Positions 42,466-51,400 of a DNA stretch of 64,000 nucleotides are shown here, one piece after another. Within the stretch, counting starts at the first letter, position 1. The number at the start of each line of letters is the position of its first letter. A model generated the notes under the pieces. That model saw nothing but the letters and a program-made list of their open reading frames with translations, was not told the DNA's origin and searched no databases. Both the position numbers and the translations under genes were made by a program. Source of the stretch: DASZFV01 sp036494575 (GTDB lineage Bacteria; Myxococcota_A; Polyangia; Fen-1088); assembly GCA_036494575.1 (NCBI GenBank), contig DASXOE010000120.1, positions 21,998 to 85,997 of the forward strand, given 5' to 3'.

Positions 42466-43872
42466 ATGACGTCGATGAGGCGCCCCCCGCTCGTATCGAT
42501 GGTGCGCCCGCGCGGCACCTCTTTCGCCGTGCTCGCGCTGGCGCTCGGTCTGGCGTCGTGCAGCCAGCTCCCCGCCGACGGCACGACGACGGATTCGCCG
42601 ATCTTCGGCGGCACGGCCGACACGACCGACAACGCCGTCATGGCGCTCATTCACCAGATGACCGCCTCGACGTCGAGCGCGTGCTCGGGGACGACCATCG
42701 CCACCGTGGGTGCCTCGGGGATCTTCCTCACGGCCGGGCACTGCGTGGTCGCGAACGACGGCATGGGACACGTGACGACGCCCCTCAAGGTCGCGGGCCC
42801 GGCGGACGTGTACATCATCCCCGGGCCGGACTGGATGACGAGCGTGGGCCAGTTCCAGTACTACGGCGTCGCACAGGTCGCGGTTCACCCGCAGTACGAC
42901 GGCGCGGTCGACAGCCCTTTCGATGTCGCGCTCGTTCGCTACCAAGGCGCGTTGCCGTCGACGCCGGTGATTCCTGCGCTCGCGCCCGCGGACGACAAGC
43001 TGACGACGGGCTCGTCCATCACCGTCGTCGGCTTCGGCAAGACCCAGACGGACACGATGAACTCCCAGCGACGCGAGGTCGCCCGGGTCATTCAGACCAT
43101 CGCCACGAACCAGTTCGTTTACGACCAGACCGATCTCAAGGGGGCCTGCGAGGGCGACTCCGGCGGCCCCGCGCTCGTCACCACGCCCGCGGGCCTCCGC
43201 GTGGCGGGCGTCACTTCGTTCGGCGATCCGGACTGCACGATGGTCGGGGCGAGCGTACGGGTGTCACCGGCGGCGGCGTTCATCCAAAGCTTCATCGACT
43301 CGGTGCCCAAGACGGTCTCTTGCGACGACTGCACGCTGGCGTCGGTCGGCCCGGGCAACGCGTGCGTCGACGCGAGCGCCGCCTGCGGCCCGCAGACGTC
43401 CGTCTGCGCTCAGTTCGCCGCTTGCGCGGGCGGCTGCCAGACCGGCGCGTGCGTCACGCAGTGCCGCCAGAGCTTCCCCGCGGGCGCGACCGCTTACGAC
43501 AAGGTCGTCAACTGCCAGTGCGACGCGTGCGCGGGTCCTTGCTCGAGCAGCATGGGATGCATCGGACACATGCCGGCGACGGGCAGCGCGGGCGCGCCCG
43601 GCGGCACGGGCGCTGGCGGCTCGGGCGCCGGAGGCACGTCCGTCGTCGTCACCGGCGTGGGAGGCAGCGTCGGTGTGGCCGGGAGCTCGGCGGGGGGGGG
43701 GGCCGGCGCGGGCGGCGCGGGCGGGACCACCGCGGGCGTGACGGCGGCGTCGGGCGGAAAATCCGGCTGCGGGTGCGACCTCGGTTCACCGTCGGGCCCG
43801 CGCTCCGGCGTGGGCGCGCTCTTTGCGCTCGCCCTCGTCGCCACGCGCGCGCGCCGCCGTCATCGACGCTGA
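42466..43872 (+). CDS. Trypsin-like serine protease with MYXO-CTERM-type anchor
   Basis: 468 residues. Lipoprotein-like signal (ALALGLASCSQ), then a chymotrypsin-fold domain with the complete triad H92 (TAGHC), D153 (FDVALVR) and S232 (GDSGGP). A Cys-rich segment (about 285-365, ten or more Cys) and a Gly/Ala/Val linker lead to a C-terminal signal of the MYXO-CTERM type: SGCGC, a hydrophobic helix (VGALFALALVA) and a terminal Arg cluster. In myxobacteria such tails direct processing and surface sorting by the rhomboid-like myxosortase system. Start ATG has two nearby alternatives. Confidence 0.92.
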   Translation: MTSMRRPPLVSMVRPRGTSFAVLALALGLASCSQLPADGTTTDSPIFGGTADTTDNAVMALIHQMTASTSSACSGTTIATVGASGIFLTAGHCVVANDGMGHVTTPLKVAGPADVYIIPGPDWMTSVGQFQYYGVAQVAVHPQYDGAVDSPFDVALVRYQGALPSTPVIPALAPADDKLTTGSSITVVGFGKTQTDTMNSQRREVARVIQTIATNQFVYDQTDLKGACEGDSGGPALVTTPAGLRVAGVTSFGDPDCTMVGASVRVSPAAAFIQSFIDSVPKTVSCDDCTLASVGPGNACVDASAACGPQTSVCAQFAACAGGCQTGACVTQCRQSFPAGATAYDKVVNCQCDACAGPCSSSMGCIGHMPATGSAGAPGGTGAGGSGAGGTSVVVTGVGGSVGVAGSSAGGGAGAGGAGGTTAGVTAASGGKSGCGCDLGSPSGPRSGVGALFALALVATRARRRHRR

Positions 43873-43895
43873 CCTCGGGTCCCGCCGCTCACGCG

Positions 43896-43928
43896 GATCG
43901 AGCCCGGATCGAGCCCAGATCTAGCCCG
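43896..43928. repeat. Three 11-base tandem repeats at a convergent gene junction
   Basis: Units GATCGAGCCCG, GATCGAGCCCA and GATCTAGCCCG follow one another between the convergent protease and permease genes; the third unit contains the permease stop codon. Function unknown. Confidence 0.7.
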
Positions 43929-44832
43929 GTGCCCGGCGGGCCGGCCTGCGCATGCCGACGAGCAACCCGGCGAGGACGAGGGCCGTGCCTTCGAAGCTCG
44001 CGGCCGTCAGCCGCTCGTGGCGCGCGACGCTGCCGAGCGCGAGCGCGATGACCGGCACGATGACGGTCACGTAGGCCGTGCGCGTGACGGGCCAATGGTT
44101 GACCAGCCACGACATGAGGACGTAAGCCCCCAGCGATCCCGCGACTGTGAGGTAGAGCAGCGGCCAGGCGGCCGCGACGGTCGTCGGCAGCCCGTGCCGC
44201 TCGCCGAGCGCGACGCTAATCGCACCCGAGATCACGGCGCCGATGGCGCTGCCGACTGCGTTGGCACCGAAGGGATCCTGCGGCGGTCCGCGCTTGAGCA
44301 AGACGGTTCCGAGGCTGGCCGCCGTCGCGCCCACGAGGATCGCGCCAAGCCCCAGCGGCGAGATGTGCGTGTGCAACGTCGACGAGAACAACACGGCGAC
44401 GCCCACGAACGCGACGATGGCGCCGACCACCTTCGTGGCCGTGAGGCGCTCCATGCCGAGCGCGCCCGTCATGAGCGCGCTCGAGAGCGGGATGGTGCCG
44501 TACACGACCGCCGACAGGCCCGACGGCACGAGCGTCTCGCCCCAATAAAGCAACGGCAGGTTCACGCCGAACTGGGCGACGCCGTAGCCGACGGCGGCGC
44601 GCAACGCGGCCCCTCGCGGCAGGGCCCGACCGCGGGCGCGCGTCCACGCGGTGAGCAGCAGGGCCGCGAGGGCGAGCCGCAGCGTGGCGGCCCACACGGG
44701 CGGCAGCGCGTCGTTCCCGAAGCTGATCGCGAGGAACGTGCTGCCCCATATGGCGCCGCAGGCCGCGAACGCGAGCCACGCGCGCGCGTCGCTGGGGGCG
44801 GCTTCGGGCGGCGTGCTCACGGTCGAACACAA
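43921..44832 (-). CDS. EamA-family (drug/metabolite) permease
   Basis: 303 residues, ten hydrophobic helices in two EamA repeats of five, with the family-typical ACGAIWGSTFLAISF in helix 1 and YLTVAGSLGAYVLMSWLV in the second repeat. EamA proteins export amino acids, drugs or nucleotide sugars across the inner membrane; substrate not predictable. The TTG at 44832 has a GGGGGA about 7 bases upstream; the GTG at 44820 is an alternative four codons in. Divergent from the methyltransferase gene. Confidence 0.88.
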   Translation of the reverse strand: MCSTVSTPPEAAPSDARAWLAFAACGAIWGSTFLAISFGNDALPPVWAATLRLALAALLLTAWTRARGRALPRGAALRAAVGYGVAQFGVNLPLLYWGETLVPSGLSAVVYGTIPLSSALMTGALGMERLTATKVVGAIVAFVGVAVLFSSTLHTHISPLGLGAILVGATAASLGTVLLKRGPPQDPFGANAVGSAIGAVISGAISVALGERHGLPTTVAAAWPLLYLTVAGSLGAYVLMSWLVNHWPVTRTAYVTVIVPVIALALGSVARHERLTAASFEGTALVLAGLLVGMRRPARRAPG

Positions 44833-44908
44833 CTACCATCCCCCGCCGGGCAGGTCCCCGACATTCCTGGGTCGATCGCGGAGCCGCCGCGGTGCTAGAT
44901 CGTCCGGC

Positions 44909-45751
44909 GTGGACGCAGAGTCTCTCGTCTCGAACGTCTCGGACACGGCGCGCGGGGTGGCCCGGTATCGCGCCGAGGAGTCGGCGCGCGCGGACGCCTT
45001 GTTCCGCGATCCACTCGCGGCGCGGCTCGCGGGCGAGCGCGGCCGCGCCATCGTCGCGGCCGGGCCGCGCAAGCTGCGCAGCGGCTGGTCGATCGTGGCG
45101 CGCACGAAGCTCATCGACGATCTCGTGCTGGCGTGCGCGGGCGAGGGCTGCGCGCGGATCGTCAACCTCGCGGCCGGTCTCGACACGCGACCCTATCGCC
45201 TGCCGCTGCCGCCGTCGTTGACGTGGATCGAGGCGGATCTGCCGGGCCTCGTCGACGAGAAGGAACGCCTGCTCGCCGGCGAGACTCCGGTGTGCGCGCT
45301 CACGCGCGCGCGCGTCGACCTCGCCGACGCGTCGGCGAGGCACGCGTTCCTGGGCGACCTCGCGGCAGACGTCCAGACGCTCGTCATCACCGAGGGGCTC
45401 CTCGGGTACCTCGACGCCGACGTCGTGGCGGCGCTCGCGCGTGAGCTGGCGGGGCACGCCGCAATACGCTGGTGGGTCCTCGACCTCTTCTCGCCAGGCG
45501 CGCTCGCCATGATCAAGGCGACGCGCGGCCACGCGGCGGCGCGCCTGCTGGGCTTCGCGCCCGCGAATGGCGTGGCGTTCTTCGAGCGCTTCGGCTGGCG
45601 CGCGCGCGAGGTGCAGTCGATCGCTCGCGCGGCCGTGCGCTTTCGCCGCGCGCCCTGGCTCATCCGGCCGTTCGCGTGGCTGCCCGATCCGGATCCGCGC
45701 GCTCCGGGCCAGGCGAAATGGTTTGCCGTCGCGCGGCTCGACCGCGGCTGA
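44909..45751 (+). CDS. LCM/PPM-type SAM-dependent methyltransferase
   Basis: 280 residues from a GTG. Family hallmarks of the leucine carboxyl methyltransferase/PPM group: the N-terminal SVSDTA-like NVSDTARGVARYRAEES, the phrase VNLAAGLDTRPYRL, EADLPGLVDEKERLL and ITEGLLGYL. In other bacteria these enzymes are often linked to natural-product pathways, but no biosynthetic gene cluster is visible here. Cytosolic, substrate unknown. Confidence 0.88.
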   Translation: MDAESLVSNVSDTARGVARYRAEESARADALFRDPLAARLAGERGRAIVAAGPRKLRSGWSIVARTKLIDDLVLACAGEGCARIVNLAAGLDTRPYRLPLPPSLTWIEADLPGLVDEKERLLAGETPVCALTRARVDLADASARHAFLGDLAADVQTLVITEGLLGYLDADVVAALARELAGHAAIRWWVLDLFSPGALAMIKATRGHAAARLLGFAPANGVAFFERFGWRAREVQSIARAAVRFRRAPWLIRPFAWLPDPDPRAPGQAKWFAVARLDRG

Positions 45752-45857
45752 GTTCCGTCTCCCGGCGTGACCCGCGGCGTCAGCCGGGTCGTCGGGCCTT
45801 CGGGGCGCGCGAATTGGTACGCCTGATCAGGCAAGGCACGGACGTCCAATCCGAGAC

Positions 45858-46889
45858 ATGCGGGCACTCCGATCGGTGTCGTGGCTCGTGGTCTCGACCG
45901 TCATCTCCTGCTCCTTTTGCCTCTGGGGATGCACCGCCTCGCCGGCCCGACCAGGGACGACGCATCTCGACGGCGCGGTCTCGGGCGTGGCGGGCACCAG
46001 CGGCAGCGCCGGCACGGCGGGCTCGGGCGTGGGCGGTCAAGCGACCGCGGGCGGCACCGGCTCCGGCATCGCGGGCGCCGGGGCGGGCGGCGGCTCGGGC
46101 GGCGCGGGCGGACAGCCCGCTGACGCGGGAGGTGACGCCGCCGCCGGCGCGCCCGGCGACGGCGCGCCGGGCGACGGCTCCGCTGCGTGTCAGACCATGG
46201 GCAACGAGCTGTGCGAGGACTTCGAGAGCGGCGCCATCGACCCGAAGGTCTGGGGCACGCACACGACCGCCGGCGCGACGGTCACCGTGGACGGCATGCA
46301 CGTTCACCACGGTGCCTACGCGCTGCACGTCAAGATGGTCGCCGGCGCACAGGGCATCGGCCAGATCACCGACAAGGTTACTTTTCCAGCCAAGGACAAC
46401 ACCTCCTACACGCGCGCCTATTTTTATTTCAGCCCCGATCTGCCGCACGACACGATGGGCGGCTACCACATGGCGTACCTGCTGGGGACGGGCAACAACG
46501 ACCTCGGCTTCGTCGAGGCCGGCCTCGGGTCGGCGGGCAACAAGCAATACCTCGGCTACGCCGAGTACTACAGCGACGGCCCCGACGTGCACGCGCACGG
46601 CCCGATGTTCACCGAGTTCGGCCCCGACTCGCCCACCATGGTCGTGCCGCAGCAGTGGATCTGCCTCGAGCTCATGCAGGGTGGCGACGCGACGACGACG
46701 CACCGGCGCGTCTGGGTCGACGGCAAGGAGCTGCTCGAGCAGGTCAGCGACTACTCGGGGCGCAAGCCTCCGCAGTTCTCCTTGATGTCGATCGGCGTGT
46801 TGCAATACCACACGACGCCGACGCTGACCGACGTTTGGGTCGACGACATCCGCGTGAGCAGCTCCCGCGTCGGCTGCGACCCGCCTTAG
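45858..46889 (+). CDS. Lipoprotein with a concanavalin-A-like (Cip1/LamG-type) domain
   Basis: 343 residues. Signal with a lipobox-like LWGC, then about 85 residues of Gly/Ala/Ser/Thr-rich stalk, then a domain of about 230 residues beginning LCEDFESGAIDPKVWG with the alternation typical of jelly-roll lectin folds (YTRAYFYFSPDLP, HRRVWVDGKELLEQVSDY, LTDVWVDDIRVSSS). The layout suggests a Cip1-like or polysaccharide-binding domain; no catalytic residues can be assigned. Surface-exposed glycan-binding lipoprotein is the likely role (inference). Confidence 0.78.
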   Translation: MRALRSVSWLVVSTVISCSFCLWGCTASPARPGTTHLDGAVSGVAGTSGSAGTAGSGVGGQATAGGTGSGIAGAGAGGGSGGAGGQPADAGGDAAAGAPGDGAPGDGSAACQTMGNELCEDFESGAIDPKVWGTHTTAGATVTVDGMHVHHGAYALHVKMVAGAQGIGQITDKVTFPAKDNTSYTRAYFYFSPDLPHDTMGGYHMAYLLGTGNNDLGFVEAGLGSAGNKQYLGYAEYYSDGPDVHAHGPMFTEFGPDSPTMVVPQQWICLELMQGGDATTTHRRVWVDGKELLEQVSDYSGRKPPQFSLMSIGVLQYHTTPTLTDVWVDDIRVSSSRVGCDPP

Positions 46890-46904
46890 CGCCCGCTCGA
46901 GCCG

Positions 46905-47369
46905 TCAGCGCGGGATCGTGAGCGTGGCCGCCATCGCCGGCGTGAGCGGCGCCGGCAGGTCGACGCCGTTCGCGTGCAGATCGAAGGCGAGAATCGCCCA
47001 GTATTGATCACCTGCCAGCGAGGTCGCGGGCTCGCCTGGTTTCTTCGGCGGCATGTTCGCGACCACGAAGGCCGCGACGTCGGCGACGGTGACGAACTGG
47101 CCTTTGCGATACTTGCGGTCAGCGGGAGGATCGAGGGGGAGCGCCCCCTCCTTGAGGCCCACGAGGCGCGGTGCCTTATCGCCCTGCCCTGAAGCGCCGT
47201 GGCAGCTCGCGCAATTCTGCCCGTATAGGGTTTGTCCGGAGGCGACCTGATCGGCGAAAGAAGCCGGAGCGGGCGTGCTCGCGGGGGCGGACGGCGCCGT
47301 CGCGCAGCCGGCGACGGCGAGGACGAGGGACGTCAAGGTGGCGTAACGAAGCAAACGGCGGGTGGACAT
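46905..47369 (-). CDS. Cytochrome c lipoprotein
   Basis: 154 residues. Lipoprotein signal with Cys22 (LVLAVAGC) and a class I cytochrome c domain with one heme motif CASCH (C53, C56, H57). A Met in VVANMPPKKPGEP is the probable sixth heme ligand. It lies 83 bases downstream of the ECF sigma gene on the same strand, so may belong to its operon or regulon. Likely a membrane-tethered electron carrier. Confidence 0.9.
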   Translation of the reverse strand: MSTRRLLRYATLTSLVLAVAGCATAPSAPASTPAPASFADQVASGQTLYGQNCASCHGASGQGDKAPRLVGLKEGALPLDPPADRKYRKGQFVTVADVAAFVVANMPPKKPGEPATSLAGDQYWAILAFDLHANGVDLPAPLTPAMAATLTIPR

Positions 47370-47452
47370 GGTTTTTCTCCAAGGTGTGCGCAGGAGCGCG
47401 CCGGTCGATGGAGTGTCCGCGAGACGAAAGGTGACAGTCTTCGGCCGCGCCC

Positions 47453-48190
47453 CTAGCGGCCGGGCGTCAGGCGCGCCAGCACGGCGGCGACGACGCGGTC
47501 GCAGCGCTGGGCGCCGAAGGCGTAGGTCTCGTCGAGCTGGGTGCCGATGCGCTGCTCGAGCTCGTTGCGGAGCGTGGTGCGGGCCCGGTGCAGGCGCGTC
47601 TTCACGACCTCCTCGGCGACGTCGAGGATGGCCGCCGTTTCGGCGACGCTCAGCCCATCGACCTGGCGGAGCATGAGCACGGTTCGATAGATGTCGGGCA
47701 ATCGATCGATCGCGCCCTCGAGGACGCGCGCGAGCTCCCGATCTCCGACCGCGCGCTCGGGATCGAGGCTGGATGCGTGGGCAGGGTCGTTCATGTTGGC
47801 CTCGTTCGTCGTGTCGATGGAGACGAAGCGGCGATGGCGACGGAGGCGTGCCAGGGCCTCGTGGAAGGCGATGCGGCAGAGCCACGTCGACCAGCGGGCC
47901 GCGCCCTGGAACTGATCGAGGTGCGTGAAGGCCGAGACGTACGCCTCTTGCATGGCGTCCTCGATCTCGGTTTCGTCGCGCAGGACGGCGCGGATCGTGC
48001 GGTAGACGCGCCGGTTGTGGCGTCGCATGAGGAGCTCGAACGCGGCGCGCTCGCCCGCTCGGGCGCGCGTCGCGAGGACCTCGTCGCTCGGGTCTGGCTC
48101 CGCGTGCGGCGGCACGCCGACCGAGGTGACGGAGACGCGGGGCGCCTCGAGGCTGCGTATGGGGGAAGGATGCGACATCGTCTCGGCCAT
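47453..48190 (-). CDS. ECF-type RNA polymerase sigma factor
   Basis: 245 residues. Sigma2 (about 50-120: FELLMRRHNRRVYRTIRAVL, IEDAMQEAYVSAFTHLDQF) and sigma4 (about 160-215: LPDIYRTVLMLRQVDGLSVA, the helix-turn-helix DVAEEVVKTRLHRAR). The first ~35 residues are a variable extension; ATGs at 48190 and 48175 both fit. No anti-sigma gene adjoins; the downstream gene is a cytochrome c lipoprotein. Similar RpoE-like factors with cytochrome partners occur in other proteobacteria. Confidence 0.92.
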   Translation of the reverse strand: MAETMSHPSPIRSLEAPRVSVTSVGVPPHAEPDPSDEVLATRARAGERAAFELLMRRHNRRVYRTIRAVLRDETEIEDAMQEAYVSAFTHLDQFQGAARWSTWLCRIAFHEALARLRRHRRFVSIDTTNEANMNDPAHASSLDPERAVGDRELARVLEGAIDRLPDIYRTVLMLRQVDGLSVAETAAILDVAEEVVKTRLHRARTTLRNELEQRIGTQLDETYAFGAQRCDRVVAAVLARLTPGR

Positions 48191-48214
48191 TTAGAGAGCC
48201 CGCCGCTCGGGGGG

Positions 48215-48231
48215 TGACAAGAAAAGTGTCA
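48215..48231. promoter_or_regulatory. Inverted repeat TGACA-N7-TGTCA upstream of the ECF sigma gene
   Basis: TGACA (48215-48219) and TGTCA (48227-48231) form an inverted repeat ending 24 bases from the sigma ATG. The heptamer TGTCACC on the minus strand recurs before the cytochrome c gene. Possible operator or part of an ECF promoter; weak. Confidence 0.3.
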
Positions 48232-48324
48232 GGCGTGCCGGTTCGCCGGAACACGCGGGCAGCAGCGCCGCGTTGGGCGCCCCTTTTATCCGCCGGGGGC
48301 GCCTTGTTCGCGAAAGATTGGGAA

Positions 48325-48352
48325 TTTAACCTTACTTTGTTCGTGCTAGATG
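48325..48352 (+). promoter_or_regulatory. Possible promoter of the Cys-rich lipoprotein gene
   Basis: TTTAAC and TAGATG are 16 bases apart in an AT-rich island, the latter preceded by TGC (extended -10). The ATG follows 49 bases downstream with AGAGGGAA just before it. Sigma70-like by eye only; -35 match is poor. Confidence 0.3.
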
Positions 48353-48400
48353 TAGGGCTTCGTCAGCTCGAGTGTGCTTCGGTCCGCAGAAGAGGGAAGT

Positions 48401-51400
48401 ATGAAAGAGACTAACTTGTTGCGTTACCTTCACTTATTCGCCGTGGTCGTGGCGCTCTCGTCGATCGCGAGCTTCGGGACCGGATGCGGCGGCTCCTCAT
48501 CGGGAACCAAGGACGCAGCCACCGACCGCAAGGCCGACGTCCCTGTCGATGTCCCGGGTCGCGCGGATGGCGGCGATGCGGCGCCGGCGCCGAAGTGCTC
48601 CGACGCGGGCGCGCATCTCGTCAACGGCGAGGCCTGTGGGTGCAACGCCGACTGCCAGTCCGCGTTCTGCGTCGACGGCGTCTGTTGCGACAGCGCGTGC
48701 GGCGACACCTGCAAGCGCTGCGACGTCAAAGGCTCGATGGGGACATGCGCCCTCGTGCCCGCCGGGCTGCCGCCCCGCTCGTCGGCCACGTGTCCGATGT
48801 CGGACGTCCGCAGCTGCGGCACCGACGGCACCTGCGACGGACAGGGCGCCTGCCGCAAGTACGTCATGGGCACGGTTTGCAAAGCGGGCACCTGCGACGG
48901 CGCCGCGGTCACCGGCATCCAGACGTGCGACGGCGCCGGATCGTGCGCGCCCGCCGATCCGAAGGTGTGCTCGCCGTACTCGTGCGACGTCAACAAGCAG
49001 GATTGCTTCGGCGCCTGCACGGCGAACAGCGACTGCGGCCTCGGCGTGCAGTGCATGAGCGGGAGCTGCGGCCTCAAGATGAAGGGCACGAGCTGCGCGA
49101 AGAGCACCGACTGCGCCTCCGGCTTCTGCACGGACGGCGTCTGCTGCGCGGAGGCCTGCCAGGGCGCGTGCGTGTCGTGCAACCAGACGGGGCGGCTCGG
49201 CACTTGCTGGCCCGTCGATCCTGGCAACGCCGATCCGCGCAACATCTGTCAGGACAGCGGCGCCGCGAAGTGCGGCGAGACCGGCACGTGTGACGGCTTC
49301 GGCGCCTGCGCGAAGTACGCGGCCGAAACCGTGTGCGTATTGCCGTCCTGCGCGGGCGATCGCTTGAACACCCCCGGGACCTGCGACGGCCTCGGCACCT
49401 GCAAGCCGCCCGGGCTCCAGGACTGCACGCCTTTCCGGTGCGCGAACAGCGCCTGCAAACCGTCGTGCATGACCGACGCGGATTGCACCGCCGGAATCGC
49501 CTGCGTGAACCACAGCTGCGGGCCCAAGCAGCTGGGCGGCGCCTGCATGAAGGCGGCCGATTGCGCTTCCGGTTTCTGCGTCGACGGCGTCTGTTGCAAC
49601 AAGGCTTGCGGCGGCGCCTGCCAGAGCTGCGCGCTCGCGGGGACGAGCGGCACCTGCACCCCCTTGGCGTCGAACAGCCTCGACAACCACTCGATCTGCC
49701 AGAACCAGGGCGCCGCTTCGTGCGGCACGAACGGCCGCTGCGACGGCGCCGGCGGCTGCGCGAAGTACCCGGCGAACACCGTCTGCGGCGCCGAGAAGTG
49801 CGCGAACAACATCTACACGGGGCCGCCCACCTGCAACAGCACGGGTCAGTGCGTCTCGCCGAGCACGCGGGTCTGCACCCCGTTCGCCTGCAACGGGAGC
49901 AAGTGCTTCGACTCGTGCACGACGGCGGCGAGCTGTGTCGCCCCCAACGTCTGCAACGCCAACTCGTGCGGTAAGAAGCTGCCGGGCGCGCCGTGCTCGT
50001 CGGCGGCGGAGTGCGGCTCGAACGTCTGCGCTCAAGGCGTCTGTTGCAACACGACCTGCGACGCGTCGTGCAAGTCCTGCTCACTCAAGGGCACGGAGGG
50101 CACGTGCACGAACGTCGCCACCGGCACTGCCGATCCGAAAGGCGTGTGCGCCGATCAAGGCGCCGCGAGCTGCGGAACGAACGGTCGCTGCGCTGGGGGC
50201 GCCTGTCAGAAATATGCCTCGGGCACGAGGTGCAAGGACCCGACGTGCCCCGCGGGAACGACGACGTCGACGGCGCAATCGACTTGCGACGGCGCGGGTC
50301 ACTGCTCGACGCCCGCGTCGACGACGTGCTTCCCGTACGCCTGCGGTGGCACGGCCTGCAACGTCAGCTGCGGGCCCACGATCAGCTGCGCACCCAACGC
50401 GACCTGCACGAACGGCTCGTGCGGGCTCAAGGGGCCGGGTGGCTCCTGCACGGCCAGCAATCAGTGCAGCACGGGCCTCGTCTGCGCGAAAGAGGGCGTT
50501 TGCTGCAACGCCGTTTGCGATGGAGCATGCGTTTCGTGCACGCTCGCGGGGGCGCTGGGAACGTGCACGCCCATCGGCGCCGGCAAGTCCGATACGACCG
50601 GCCTGTGCGGCAAGGCGGCCACATCGACGTGCGGCAACGACGGCAACTGCGACGGCAAAGGCGGCTGCGAGAAGTATCCGAAGACGCAGGTTTGCCTCGG
50701 GCAGTCATGTCCGACGACCGGCGCGAACGCGAACAATTTCACGCCGGCAATGTTGTGCGACGGCGCTGGGAATTGCAGCGTCAGCAGCAATCCGGGCGCC
50801 GCGGGCTCGTGCAATCCGTATGCGTGCGATGCGGGCTCCAACATGTGCCGCACGAATTGCGCGGGGATGTCGGACTGCTCGGGGGGCAATGTCTGCAACA
50901 GCAGCAACCATTGCGGCACCGGACAGCACCTCGGCGGAACATGTACCACCGGGGCTGATTGTGCGCCGCCGGCATCCGGACAGGTGTTTTGTACCGACCG
51001 GGTCTGTTGCAACGCCGCGTCATGCACGAACAACACTGGAAATCCTTGCCTGGTCGCTGTCTGCGGCTCGAGCGGGACTTGCACGACGACCAACGCGCCG
51101 AACGACACCGCCTGCACGGGCACGAACAAATGCCTGCAGAGCTACAGCTGCCAGGCCGGGGTGTGCACCGGTACGACCCCGGTGGTGTGCGGCGGGGGGG
51201 ATCAGTGCAACGTGAGCACGTGCGATCCCGCGTCGGGGCAGTGTGGGCCGTCGCCGAAGACGAACGGCACGCCGTGCAACGACAGCAACGCTTGTACGCA
51301 GCCAGACACTTGTCAGGCGGGGATATGCACCGGGTCGAGCGCGGTCACGTGCACGGCCTCGGATCAGTGCCATATCGCGGGCACATGCAACACTGCGACT

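Noticed and set aside
44909..45751. LCM-type methyltransferase as a sign of a natural-product gene cluster
   Set aside because: No polyketide, peptide-synthetase or tailoring genes occur in the window.
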